Of a stretch of DNA of 45,957 nucleotides, positions 7,648 through 16,013 are shown piece by piece. Numbering within the stretch: the stretch's first letter is position 1; the number at the start of each line of letters is the position of its first letter. Below the pieces are notes generated by a model that was given only the letters and a program-made list of their open reading frames with translations, was not told where the DNA came from and ran no database searches. Source of the DNA: Sulfurovum sp. (GTDB lineage Bacteria > Campylobacterota > Campylobacteria > Campylobacterales > Sulfurovaceae); assembly GCA_016744875.1 (NCBI GenBank), contig JADGDL010000014.1:1-45957 (forward strand). The letters are read 5' to 3'. A program made the position numbers and the translations under genes.

Positions 7648-9039
7648 ATGAAATTAGATAAAAATTCAGATATAAAAGAAGTGAATAAATTTATTAAAAA
7701 AGAGATAAAAAAACTGATAGAAGGCCATCGTATTGAGCATGATGTTTTTTATCAGGCACTCGAAGAGGTTGTATTGTCGGTAGCTCCACTTTATCTTTCG
7801 GATGAAAAGTATGCAAAACATAACATTATAAGAAGATTGGCTAATCCCGACAGAATTATAAAATTTAAAGTTGAATGGCTGGATGACAACAATGAAATTC
7901 GGGTCAATACTGGCTATAGAGTTCAATTTAACAATACACTTGGACCCTATAAAGGTGGTCTCCGTTTCCACCCATCTGTCAATGAAGGAATCTTGAAGTT
8001 TTTAGGATTTGAACAAATTCTTAAAAATGCACTGACAGGACTTCCTATAGGTGGAGGTAAAGGGGGAAGTGACTTTGATCCAAAAGGAAAAAGTGATTTT
8101 GAAGTGATGAAATTCTGTACTGCTTTTATGAGAGAGTTACACAAATATATCGGTCCGCGAATAGATGTACCTGCTGGAGATATCGGGGTAGGAGGTCGAG
8201 AAGTAGGATACCTTTTTGCTGAATACAAGAGGATCACTTCGACTTTTGACGGTGTTTTAACCGGTAAACCTCTATTCTTTGGAGGCTCTCTTGCACGTAC
8301 AGAGGCTACAGGCTATGGTGTGGTTTATTTTACTGAAGCTATGCTGGAAACAGAAAATAAAGAGAACTTGGAAGGCAAGATATGTACTGTAAGTGGTGCA
8401 GGGAATGTGGCGCTTTATACCATAGAAAAGCTTTATCAAATTGGTGCCATCCCTGTTACTTGTACAGACTCAAAAGGAACGATCTATGATGCCAGAGGTG
8501 TAGATATAGAGTTTTTGAAAGATTTGAAATTCAACCGTAGAGGATTTTTGGAAGAGTATGTTGAAAAACATCCTGAAGCAACTTATATTCCTGTGTCAGA
8601 ATATCCTAAAGGTGGGCATGCTGTATGGAATATAGAATGTTATGCCGCTTTCCCATGTGCTACACAAAATGAATTGACAGAGGTCGATGCTAAAAATCTG
8701 ATAAAAAAGGGTTGTGTTAGTGTGACGGAGGGAGCAAATATGCCATCTACTCCAGAAGCGATCACCGCATTATTGGATAGTGAAATTAGCTTTGGGCCAG
8801 CTAAAGCAGCTAATGCAGGTGGAGTTGCAGTAAGTAATTTTGAAATGAGTCAAAATGCCTCTATGTCCAAATGGAGTTTTGAAGAGGTGGATAGTAAACT
8901 TAAAGAAACAATGTGGGATATTTGTAAGAATATTTCTGATGCGGCTAAAGAGTTTGGTGTTGAAGGAAACTATATGGATGGTGCGAACATTGCTGGCTTC
9001 AAAAAAGTTGCTGATGTAATGATCGCTGAGGGTATATAA
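7648..9039 (+). CDS. gdhA: NADP-type glutamate dehydrogenase
   Basis: Reversible reductive amination of 2-oxoglutarate to L-glutamate, a cytoplasmic ammonium-assimilation enzyme. 463 residues, the normal length for the hexameric class. The substrate domain shows GPYKGGLRFHPSVN, LTGLPIGGGKGGSDFDPKG (catalytic Lys region) and DVPAGDIGVGGREVGYLF; the nucleotide domain shows TVSGAGNVALYTIEKL, followed by TCTDSKG after the second strand, which suits NADP(H). The C-terminal NAGGVAVSNFEMSQN is conserved. The ATG has AAAGG upstream, and TATATTATATT precedes it as a likely -10. It follows transposase debris directly, so the locus may have been acquired or rearranged there. Monocistronic. Confidence 0.96.
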   Translation: MKLDKNSDIKEVNKFIKKEIKKLIEGHRIEHDVFYQALEEVVLSVAPLYLSDEKYAKHNIIRRLANPDRIIKFKVEWLDDNNEIRVNTGYRVQFNNTLGPYKGGLRFHPSVNEGILKFLGFEQILKNALTGLPIGGGKGGSDFDPKGKSDFEVMKFCTAFMRELHKYIGPRIDVPAGDIGVGGREVGYLFAEYKRITSTFDGVLTGKPLFFGGSLARTEATGYGVVYFTEAMLETENKENLEGKICTVSGAGNVALYTIEKLYQIGAIPVTCTDSKGTIYDARGVDIEFLKDLKFNRRGFLEEYVEKHPEATYIPVSEYPKGGHAVWNIECYAAFPCATQNELTEVDAKNLIKKGCVSVTEGANMPSTPEAITALLDSEISFGPAKAANAGGVAVSNFEMSQNASMSKWSFEEVDSKLKETMWDICKNISDAAKEFGVEGNYMDGANIAGFKKVADVMIAEGI

Positions 9040-9145
9040 TAGAATTAATTGAATTATTTTTTTTCATATCCTTAGCAAAACATACCCATGTGTATCATAT
9101 TTTAGTTTTGGCATAATGGGGGTATCTTAAAATAGGAGTTATAAT

Positions 9146-9346
9146 ATGACTAAAGAAAACCACAATAGATTAGAAGCATTGAGTCCAGAAGGAAAGGATG
9201 CATATATCGCAGCTAAGGCACGTATATTGGATGTTATAGGAAAGATGGATCTACTTGAGGATGTATCATTGAGTGAAGAAGAGAAAAGTACTATTCATGA
9301 ATTGCTTGATGATACTGCATTTTTAATGAAAACTGAAGAACTCTAA
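9146..9346 (+). CDS. small acidic protein of unknown function
   Basis: 66 residues, acidic and predicted helical (AYIAAKARILDVIGKMDLLED, then LSEEEKSTIHELLDDTAFLMK). No signal peptide, membrane segment, cysteine or known motif is visible. AGGAG seven bases before the ATG is a strong ribosome-binding site and supports a real gene. It lies 106 bases after gdhA on the same strand, with TTTTTTTT-containing sequence between, and converges with the exchanger gene downstream. A role linked to GDH is possible but unsupported. Confidence 0.6.
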   Translation: MTKENHNRLEALSPEGKDAYIAAKARILDVIGKMDLLEDVSLSEEEKSTIHELLDDTAFLMKTEEL

Positions 9347-9437
9347 TACCCATACTATTGATGTGAAAAGTTTTCTTTCCCACATCTTGTATGATATTTA
9401 AAGTTTGTAGCGTCTTTCCTTGGACCTTATAATTATT

Positions 9438-10370
9438 TTACATACTTTGTATTGTATTGTTTAAAAAGAGTCCTAAGATAATGATGAGGCTGATACCGGC
9501 TGATTTGTTGTAGAGTTTGTTTGCTGTGATGAAAACAAGAAGCAAGGTTGCTACGATCATCGTTGCAATGTCAAAGATATAATCTGAAGCTGTGATACTC
9601 ATAGGGTTCACAAAAGCTGCTGCACCTAGAACAACTGTAGTGTTTGCCATGTTTGAACCGATGATGTTACCAATGGCCATGTCGACCTTTCCTTTTATCG
9701 CGGCAGAGATACTTACTGCCAACTCAGGTAAAGATGTTCCCAAAGAGATCAGTACGATACCTATGATCCATTCAGAGATACCAAAACTTTTTGCGATGGC
9801 TGAGGCACTTTCTATACTAAAGTGTGCGCCAATAATAACGAGCACAAAACCACCTAAAAGCATAGGTATTGTTTTTCCCCATGAAAATTCATTTATATCT
9901 AAGTCTTCCAGGTCCTCTTCAGGTATGTTCTTTGCATCCTGAAGTAAAAAGAGAAGGTATGCACCCATAAGAAGAAGTAAGAGAGAAGCATCAAACCTGG
10001 AGATGACACCATCAATGATCATCAGTATAAAGACTAGTACAGGTACAAGTGCCCAAGTACTGTCTTTTGCAAAAAAGTCTCTGTTTGGATTAATGCTTTT
10101 AGCTATGAGAAACACAGTGGCCAAAACCATAGTGATATTTAATATATTTGAACCTATAACATTGGCTATGGCAATTTCTGATTTATTATCCAGGCTTGCT
10201 GCGATGCTTGCTGCCATTTCAGGTAGTGATGTTCCAAGTGCTATCAGTGTCGCCCCGATGATAAACTCTGGTATCTTAAATTTGAGAGCAATACGCTCAC
10301 TTTGGTTTATGAGAAGGTCTGCACCCCAGATAAGTACGCCCATGGCGATCACAAATATAACAAAATTCAA
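9438..10370 (-). CDS. calcium/sodium antiporter of the YrbG type (CaCA family)
   Basis: Inner-membrane cation/Ca2+ exchanger of 310 residues and about ten membrane segments. The two inverted alpha-repeats are plain: IGATLIALGTSLPEMAASI with IANVIGSNILNIT in the first half, and IGIVLISLGTSLPELAVSI with IGNIIGSNMANTT in the second; the Glu in each GTSLPE and the Asn in GSN form the ion site. The start is a TTG at 10370 preceded by GGAGAG, which overlaps the end of ybeY. One base separates the two genes, so they are co-transcribed and probably translationally coupled. The ion pair is inferred from family. Confidence 0.9.
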   Translation of the reverse strand: MNFVIFVIAMGVLIWGADLLINQSERIALKFKIPEFIIGATLIALGTSLPEMAASIAASLDNKSEIAIANVIGSNILNITMVLATVFLIAKSINPNRDFFAKDSTWALVPVLVFILMIIDGVISRFDASLLLLLMGAYLLFLLQDAKNIPEEDLEDLDINEFSWGKTIPMLLGGFVLVIIGAHFSIESASAIAKSFGISEWIIGIVLISLGTSLPELAVSISAAIKGKVDMAIGNIIGSNMANTTVVLGAAAFVNPMSITASDYIFDIATMIVATLLLVFITANKLYNKSAGISLIIILGLFLNNTIQSM

Positions 10371-10371
10371 A

Positions 10372-10809
10372 TTAACTCTCCGTTCTTAGTATTAAACTTT
10401 TAGGTAAACCAAATGCTTCTATCAGCTCTTTTTCTCTGGCTCTCATCTCACCATCATCCACTTCATGATCAAAACCGAGCAGATGTAACATACCATGTAT
10501 GAAAAGGAGAGATAACTCATCTTGTTCACTGTGACCCAAGGTTTTCGCTTCTTCTCTCACAAAAGACTCGGCGATGATAATAGACCCTAATGGCATACCA
10601 AAGATGGACTGCTCAGTAAATGGTGCCTCCATAGGAAAAGAGAGTACATCTGTGGTACTTTCTTTCCCTCTATACTCAGTATTCAGTGCCAGCATTGTTT
10701 CATCATTCACAATCATAAGTTCAACTTCTTTGGTAGATAATGTATCTGCTATCTTTTCAAGTGCATCTATGTCAATGGCAAGTGTTGTTTGATTATCCAA
10801 ATCTATCAT
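10372..10809 (-). CDS. ybeY: endoribonuclease YbeY
   Basis: Zinc metalloprotein needed for 16S rRNA 3'-end maturation and 70S ribosome quality control. 145 residues, the usual size. The family signature HGMLHLLGFDH (about 108-118), with its three histidines as metal ligands, is intact, and TDVLSFPM is the conserved central motif. It is first of a two-gene unit with the cation exchanger and is divergent from queC over 86 bases. Cytoplasmic. Confidence 0.95.
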   Translation of the reverse strand: MIDLDNQTTLAIDIDALEKIADTLSTKEVELMIVNDETMLALNTEYRGKESTTDVLSFPMEAPFTEQSIFGMPLGSIIIAESFVREEAKTLGHSEQDELSLLFIHGMLHLLGFDHEVDDGEMRAREKELIEAFGLPKSLILRTES

Positions 10810-10859
10810 GCTCGAAGTTTACCCAAATATTGGTAAAATGGCAGTAAATTAAGATAAGA

Positions 10860-10879
10860 GAACCTCTAATAATAGGTTC
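10860..10879 (+). other. hairpin in the queC leader
   Basis: GAACCT (10860-10865) and AGGTTC (10874-10879) form a perfect six-base stem with an eight-base loop, ending four bases before the GAAGG ribosome-binding site (10884-10888) of queC. It could affect translation. I do not see the C-rich loop and A-rich tail of a preQ1 riboswitch, so no ligand is claimed. Confidence 0.35.
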
Positions 10880-10895
10880 CTATGAAGGTTGCAAA

Positions 10896-11564
10896 ATGTC
10901 ACAACGTTGTGTATGTATCATCTCAGGTGGAATGGACAGTGCTTTGTCTGCTAAGATAGCAGAAATAGAAGGTTATGAGATCATTGCTTTACATTTTAAC
11001 TATGGTCAACGTACTCAGACGAAAGAGTTGGAATGTTTTCGTCAGGTTGCCTCTAGCGTAAATGCCATTGAGAGATATGAAATAGATTTGCCTTTCTTTG
11101 AACAGATAGGTGCTTCTGCTTTGACAGATAAAAGTATAGATGTTCCAACAGGAGGCTTGGAAGAGGGTGTGCCTGTGACTTACGTACCGTTTAGAAACGG
11201 TATCTTTCTCTCTATCGCTGCTGCAATCGCAGAAAAACATGCTGCACAGGCACTTTTTATCGGTGTGGTAGAAGAAGACAGTTCGGGGTATCCTGATTGT
11301 CGTGAATCGTATATCGAACAGATGCAAAAAGCGATTAATCTTGGTACTAAAGATGAAACAGACCTGGAGATAAAGATGCCATTGGTGGCGTTAAAAAAAC
11401 GAGAGATCGTGCAGAGATCTTTAGCGTTATCTGTGCCTTTGGAGCATACATGGTCTTGTTATAAGTCTGAAAACCTTGCATGTGGGGTATGTGACTCCTG
11501 TAGGTTAAGACTCAAAGGGTTTGAAGAAGCAGGCAGTGTTGACCCTATACGTTATGCTTTATAA
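10896..11564 (+). CDS. queC: 7-cyano-7-deazaguanine synthase QueC
   Basis: ATP-dependent conversion of 7-carboxy-7-deazaguanine to preQ0 in queuosine biosynthesis. 222 residues. The PP-loop ATP motif ISGGMDSALSAKIA is at the N-terminus, followed by ALHFNYGQRTQTKE. VPFRNGIFLSIAAAIAE and DSSGYPDCRESYIEQMQKA are family blocks, and the C-terminal zinc site is W-SCY, then ACGVCDSC (four cysteines). GAAGG at 10884 is the ribosome-binding site. No other queuosine gene lies nearby in this window. It is divergent from ybeY. Confidence 0.96.
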   Translation: MSQRCVCIISGGMDSALSAKIAEIEGYEIIALHFNYGQRTQTKELECFRQVASSVNAIERYEIDLPFFEQIGASALTDKSIDVPTGGLEEGVPVTYVPFRNGIFLSIAAAIAEKHAAQALFIGVVEEDSSGYPDCRESYIEQMQKAINLGTKDETDLEIKMPLVALKKREIVQRSLALSVPLEHTWSCYKSENLACGVCDSCRLRLKGFEEAGSVDPIRYAL

Positions 11565-11590
11565 AAGTCAGATGCATTTGAAAACTATGA

Positions 11591-11596
11591 TATAAT
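11591..11596 (+). promoter_or_regulatory. extended -10 promoter for hemF
   Basis: TGA-TATAAT (11588-11596) is an extended -10 element 31 bases before the hemF ATG. No clear -35 box is present, as is common for sigma-70 promoters in this phylum. Confidence 0.5.
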
Positions 11597-11627
11597 TATA
11601 TAAAAAAATTATGAAGGTTATAAGTAA

Positions 11628-12674
11628 ATGAGAATTCCGGCAAAGTCACCACAGGCACATGAAGCCAACCTCCTTGTGATAGGACTACAGGCATATTTTG
11701 TTTCAAAGTTAAATGCTGTTGCTTTAGAATTTGGAGAGGGGAAGTCTTGTGTAGAGGTAGAGTGGAAAAGAGATAGTGGTAAACATGGTGGTGGTGTAAG
11801 ATATGAAGCCAGAGATGAAAAGATCTTTAACCGAGGATCAGTCAATATTTCACAAGTTCATTATGATGATGACCCCGATAAAAAACTAGGTTCTGCAACA
11901 GCTGTCTCAACGATCATCCATCCTCGTAACCCCCATGCGCCATCTATGCATATGCATATATCATGGACCGAAATGAAAGACGGTAGTGGATACTGGCGTA
12001 TTATGGCAGACTTGAATCCTTCTATACTCAGTGAATCTCCTTTTGATAAAAAAGCTTTTTCTGATATGCTCAAAGATGTGACAGGAACGTTATATGAAGA
12101 AGGGACAATGCAGGGAGACAGGTACTTTAATATCCCGGTTCTTGAAAGGCATCGTGGTGTGAGCCACTTTTATCTTGAAGGGTACAATTCCGGGAACTTT
12201 GAAAAAGATAAGAAGTTTGCAAAAAAAGTAGGTGAAGCAGTAATCGACAGATATATCACCAATATTTCCAAGAAGATAGCAGGATTTACAACAATCACAG
12301 ATGAAGATAAACAAGAGCAGCTTGATTATCATACACTCTATCTTTTTCAAGTGCTGACACTTGACAGAGGAACCACATCAGGTTTACTTGTACATGATCA
12401 AAATGATGTAGGTATCATGGGGTCTATACCTTCACATGTTAACAGAGCACTTTTGAAATCATGGATTAAAAAAATGCCTAAACCGCAAGATAAGTTGGTA
12501 AAAGCATTACTCAAAGCTTTGCCAAGAAAGATGCCTACTCCTGTGGAGGAAAAAACCAAAAAAGCATTGGCACAGGCTGTACGTAAACACTATATAAAAT
12601 ATCCTCAGGCACTGCATATGCAAGCTTCAGGTAATATAGTCCCTCCTACAGTCGATAATCATATATCTAAATAG
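11628..12674 (+). CDS. hemF: oxygen-dependent coproporphyrinogen III oxidase HemF
   Basis: Decarboxylates coproporphyrinogen III to protoporphyrinogen IX using O2 in haem synthesis. 348 residues. Family blocks are visible but divergent from the E. coli enzyme: RGSVNISQVHYDD, IIHPRNPHAPSMHMHISW (catalytic-site histidines), YWRIMADLNPSI, HFYLEGYNSGNFEKD, and LTLDRGTTSGLLVHDQND with GSIPSHVNRALLKSW. The C-terminus after about residue 285 is a Lys-rich extension (LVKALLKALPRKMPTPVEEK) not seen in the E. coli protein. An extended -10 lies upstream. It implies that haem is made with oxygen under some conditions; an anaerobic HemN is not in the window. Confidence 0.85.
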   Translation: MRIPAKSPQAHEANLLVIGLQAYFVSKLNAVALEFGEGKSCVEVEWKRDSGKHGGGVRYEARDEKIFNRGSVNISQVHYDDDPDKKLGSATAVSTIIHPRNPHAPSMHMHISWTEMKDGSGYWRIMADLNPSILSESPFDKKAFSDMLKDVTGTLYEEGTMQGDRYFNIPVLERHRGVSHFYLEGYNSGNFEKDKKFAKKVGEAVIDRYITNISKKIAGFTTITDEDKQEQLDYHTLYLFQVLTLDRGTTSGLLVHDQNDVGIMGSIPSHVNRALLKSWIKKMPKPQDKLVKALLKALPRKMPTPVEEKTKKALAQAVRKHYIKYPQALHMQASGNIVPPTVDNHISK

Positions 12675-12679
12675 TTTTT

Positions 12680-13168
12680 CTAGAGGGTAAATTTCCCTTT
12701 AGATCTGTCCTTTTTCACTTTATCGTATCTATCTATAACACTATGCATAGCGATGTAGATACCCTCGTCATCTATGGCATTCATGTATCCATAGGCTGAA
12801 CAGAGATTTGCTGTCGCTTCTACAGGGTCTATGCTATAGGGTACCATAGCACCGGTGAGTATGATACATTTTTCTAAGTCCCCTTCATTTAGATACTCTG
12901 CAGTAATGTCCATGGTATCAGTACCATGTACTATGATAATATGATGAAAGTTAGATTGAGAGATCGTTGCAAGCAGTTCAAGTCTGTCATGGTTTGACAT
13001 GTCAAGACTGTCTTTACCGATGATGTCTTTTATTTCAATTTCACAGTTCCATTTAGAAGTAATGGATCTTAGGGCATGGCCCTGAGTATCTATCTCAAGT
13101 AGTCCATTTATAGGGTTGTAGACTTTGTTAAATGTTCCACCAGTGTTGATTATTAATACTTTTGTCAT
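12680..13168 (-). CDS. stand-alone asparaginase N-terminal domain protein
   Basis: 162 residues covering only the N-terminal domain of type I/II L-asparaginases, about half the family length. The nucleophile Thr motif INTGGTFNK, the IVHGTDTMDITAEYL motif (Thr-Asp pair) and the LTGAMVPYSIDPVEATANL block with its lysine position altered are present; the C-terminal dimerisation domain is missing and the stop codon follows a basic tail (KKDRSKGKF). The DNA after the stop does not continue the family, so this looks like a genuine short form. Whether it hydrolyses asparagine is unknown. It converges with hemF across five bases. Confidence 0.8.
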   Translation of the reverse strand: MTKVLIINTGGTFNKVYNPINGLLEIDTQGHALRSITSKWNCEIEIKDIIGKDSLDMSNHDRLELLATISQSNFHHIIIVHGTDTMDITAEYLNEGDLEKCIILTGAMVPYSIDPVEATANLCSAYGYMNAIDDEGIYIAMHSVIDRYDKVKKDRSKGKFTL

Positions 13169-13250
13169 TAAATACTTTCATACTTTTTATTTATATGTGT
13201 ATTTTACCTCAATGATGATAAAATACCGTAATTTATTTTGAGGAATTTCT

Positions 13251-14078
13251 ATGATCATGAAGGGTAAAAAAGGTGTCATTTTAGGCATCGCTAACAAAAA
13301 GTCTATCGCATACGGTATTGCTAAAGCATGTCAAGAGCAGGGCGCTGAGATGGCTATCACATTTCTTAACGAGAGATTTGAACAAAAATTAGCACCTATT
13401 GCTGAAGATTTAGATTGTGGAGCAAGACTTTATCCTTGTGATGTGTCTAAACCAGAAGAGATCAAAGCGCTTAAAGAGTCACTTGAAAAAGACATGGGTC
13501 AGATCGATTTTATCGTTCACTCTATTGCTTTTGCACCTAAAGAGGGTTTGAGCGGTCGTTTCTATGATATCTCTAAAGAAGCATTTGATGTGGCTATGGA
13601 TATCTCGGTTTATTCTCTTATTGAGATCGTACGTGAGTTGAAGCCTATTCTCTCAAGCAGTTCATCTGTACTGACACTCAGCTACTATGGGGGAGTAAAA
13701 TATATCCCTAACTATAACCTTATGGGTGTGGCAAAAGCAGCGTTGGAAATGACCACAAAGTACTTGGCAGAAGATCTTGGTAAAGATGGTATAAGAGTTA
13801 ATGCCATCTCTGCAGGCCCTATCAAGACACTTGCAGCTGCCGGTATAGGTGACTTCTCTTTTATGCTTAAATGGAATGCTGCACACTCACCGCTTAAAGA
13901 GAATGTGACTATCAATCAAGTAGGAAACTCAGGTATGTATTTGCTTTCTGACCTTAGTTCAGGAGTGACGGGTGAAATTCATTATGTAGATGCAGGATAT
14001 AACCTTATGGGTATGCCAGCCGTTGAATTTGATGAGAATGGTAAACCTAAGATCGCTTGGAACGGTGAGGCAAAATAA
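13251..14078 (+). CDS. fabI: enoyl-[acyl-carrier-protein] reductase (NADH) FabI
   Basis: Last reductive step of each fatty-acid elongation cycle. 275 residues, an SDR fold. The FabI-type cofactor motif GIANKKSIAYGIAKA, DVSKPEEI, VHSIAFAPKE, and the catalytic region LSYYGGVKYIPNYNLMGVAKAA (Tyr-x6-Lys in YNLMGVAK) are present, with ISAGPIKTLAAAGI as the substrate-loop segment. ATG 13251 is preferred because GAGGA sits seven bases upstream; an in-frame ATG at 13257 is possible. It is monocistronic and converges with the next gene. AAGCTT repeats at 14077 and 14094 could form a weak bidirectional terminator. Confidence 0.96.
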   Translation: MIMKGKKGVILGIANKKSIAYGIAKACQEQGAEMAITFLNERFEQKLAPIAEDLDCGARLYPCDVSKPEEIKALKESLEKDMGQIDFIVHSIAFAPKEGLSGRFYDISKEAFDVAMDISVYSLIEIVRELKPILSSSSSVLTLSYYGGVKYIPNYNLMGVAKAALEMTTKYLAEDLGKDGIRVNAISAGPIKTLAAAGIGDFSFMLKWNAAHSPLKENVTINQVGNSGMYLLSDLSSGVTGEIHYVDAGYNLMGMPAVEFDENGKPKIAWNGEAK

Positions 14079-14087
14079 GCTTCATAG

Positions 14088-15155
14088 TTATATAAGCTTC
14101 AATTTTCTAAACGGAAAAAGTAAAAGTGATGTGATACCCATGATGATCATGAGTACCGTATCACTAAGATACTTCATAAGTGACAAAAATACCTTCCATA
14201 CCTCTCCTTTATAACCCACTTTAGAGTACGCTTTCATACGTTTCGTCGTTTTGATGAAATTTTTTTCTCCACCTTTGATGAGATGTACTAAACCACTGCT
14301 TCCATATGTAGATGCCAATTTTATGGTTTTAATATCAACCTTTTGTAATCTATTTGATTTTTTTAACAGTGTTCTGTCTGAGAGTTTTAATAGTATAGAC
14401 GTATCTTGACCGTAACGTTTTGTAAGTTTGGCTGTCTTTTGTAATTCTTTTAGGTTTCGTGTGTGAGAGATGAGATGTAATGTATTTGAGAGGCCTGTAT
14501 TTTTGTACATATCATCCAGGTCATTAAAAAGTGGTTTAATGCTATCAATGTTCTTGGTCTGACGTATCTGTGTAGCCTGTTTAGTGAGATAGGTATTTAA
14601 CCATGCAGGTATACGTTTGCTTTTATGCGCGAGTTTTAAAACAGAGACACCACTTTTAGCCACAGCGCTGCTGCCTAAAGTAAAGAGTGTACTGGCACTT
14701 GCGACCAGTCCGATGGTTGAGAGTGAAACCAAAACAGCATCCACTTCTTCATTTTTATAATAGTGTGTCCCTTCCAAAGCTAGATCACGTAGGTCACCTA
14801 TGATAAAAAAATCTGACCCTATGGCAGAAGCTTGCCCTATAAATTCATCACTTATCCCTGTACTTAAGCCTTCAACAAATTTACCGGATTTATAGGCAAT
14901 GCTAGATCTTTTTATTTCTATCTCTTTGCGTAACTGCTGTGCTTCTGGATTTTCTTTCATATAATCAAACTGCATAAAATAATTTAAATAGTTGTGTGCA
15001 TCCACATAATGTTCTTTTTCTATGAGAGCTTTAGTCTGTGGTATAGGGTTGATATGAATGAGTGTATGGTAGGCATAGGTATGTTTTTGGTAAAGAACTG
15101 TACTGCTGAGTATAAGCAGAATAAACAGCGTAAGTTTAAAAAATAGTTTTGCCAT
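14088..15155 (-). CDS. unidentified membrane-anchored protein
   Basis: About 355 residues from ATG 15155. An N-terminal hydrophobic helix (LFFKLTLFILLILSSTVLY) acts as signal anchor, the middle is soluble and helical, a second hydrophobic region lies near 150-170 (VSLSTIGLVASASTLFTLGSSA), and a C-terminal membrane segment (YLSDTVLMIIMGITSLLLFPF) ends in a basic tail. The central part is very Lys/Leu/Thr-rich (KLTKRYGQDTSILLKLSDRTLLKK). I recognise no family. No ribosome-binding site precedes the ATG, while a TACAAT box lies only five bases before it, so the message may be nearly leaderless. Divergent from rlmB. Confidence 0.65.
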   Translation of the reverse strand: MAKLFFKLTLFILLILSSTVLYQKHTYAYHTLIHINPIPQTKALIEKEHYVDAHNYLNYFMQFDYMKENPEAQQLRKEIEIKRSSIAYKSGKFVEGLSTGISDEFIGQASAIGSDFFIIGDLRDLALEGTHYYKNEEVDAVLVSLSTIGLVASASTLFTLGSSAVAKSGVSVLKLAHKSKRIPAWLNTYLTKQATQIRQTKNIDSIKPLFNDLDDMYKNTGLSNTLHLISHTRNLKELQKTAKLTKRYGQDTSILLKLSDRTLLKKSNRLQKVDIKTIKLASTYGSSGLVHLIKGGEKNFIKTTKRMKAYSKVGYKGEVWKVFLSLMKYLSDTVLMIIMGITSLLLFPFRKLKLI

Positions 15156-15208
15156 AGGGTATTGTAACAAGTAAAGATGATAAAATACGAAAAAAAAGGC
15201 ATTACTTT

Positions 15209-15964
15209 ATGCAAGACTCCCCTGAATATTTGGCAAAAAAAGCATTTTTCGACAAGGTACTGACGATTTACGGACGAAACGCTGTGATAGAAGCCTTAGA
15301 AGATGAAGCTGTTACGATACATAAACTTCATCTCTCCAAGTCAAACAAAGATGCTTCTGTACTTGAAGATATGAAAGACATAGCAAAGCGTAGAGAGATA
15401 GAAGTCAAGTACCATGACAAACAGTCTCTCTCTCGCATCTCTAAAAATGCCAAACAAGATCAAGGTGTGGCATTGGACATTGTGTTAGAACACTTTGGTG
15501 ATGAAAAATATTTTAAAGATACACATGAAGGTTACCGTATACTTGCACTTGATGGGGTCACTAACCCTCAAAACCTTGGTATGGTCATACGTTCCTGTGC
15601 CGCAGGTAATATAGATGCTATACTCCTCCCTACAAAAGGTGCTGCACAGATAAGTCCTTTGGTCATTAAAGCAAGTGTTGGGACTATTTTTAAAATGCCC
15701 ATCATAAAAACGTCTGATCTTAAAAAAACTCTAGTGTCATTTAAAGATGAGGGTGCAGATGTCTATACGCTTTCATCACATGCTACGGCAAGTTATAAAG
15801 AACAAAACTATAGCAGTAAAACTATTTTTGTATTAGGAAATGAGAGCGAGGGTGTAAGTCAAGCAGTTGAGAGCATTTCTAATGCAAGCATAGCCATACC
15901 TATGCAAAGAGGTGTTGAATCACTTAATGTTGCTGTAACAGCTTCTCTGTTGGCGTTTTTATAA
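15209..15964 (+). CDS. rlmB: TrmH-family 23S rRNA 2'-O-methyltransferase, RlmB type
   Basis: SPOUT-class enzyme. RlmB methylates the ribose of G2251 in 23S rRNA. 251 residues: an N-terminal substrate-binding domain (YGRNAVIEALEDEA, about 18-90) and a catalytic domain with the three SpoU motifs, NPQNLGMVIRSCAA (motif 1), VLGNESEGVS (motif 2) and IPMQRGVESLNVAVTASLL (motif 3). AAAGG lies about ten bases before the ATG. It heads a same-strand run with the small repeat protein and tex, each with its own promoter. The exact rRNA target is inferred from domain layout. Confidence 0.88.
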   Translation: MQDSPEYLAKKAFFDKVLTIYGRNAVIEALEDEAVTIHKLHLSKSNKDASVLEDMKDIAKRREIEVKYHDKQSLSRISKNAKQDQGVALDIVLEHFGDEKYFKDTHEGYRILALDGVTNPQNLGMVIRSCAAGNIDAILLPTKGAAQISPLVIKASVGTIFKMPIIKTSDLKKTLVSFKDEGADVYTLSSHATASYKEQNYSSKTIFVLGNESEGVSQAVESISNASIAIPMQRGVESLNVAVTASLLAFL

Positions 15965-15980
15965 GATTTACTTTTTTTGT

Positions 15981-15986
15981 TATAAT
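15981..15986 (+). promoter_or_regulatory. extended -10 promoter for the small repeat protein
   Basis: TGT-TATAAT (15978-15986), preceded by a T-run, lies 28 bases before the ATG at 16014. It suggests that this small gene is transcribed separately from rlmB. Confidence 0.5.
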
Positions 15987-16013
15987 AGTTCTAAAACCTA
16001 TAAAGGAACTCTT

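Noticed and set aside
10810..10895. preQ1 riboswitch before queC
   Set aside because: A hairpin is present but the C-rich loop and the A-rich pseudoknot tail are not.
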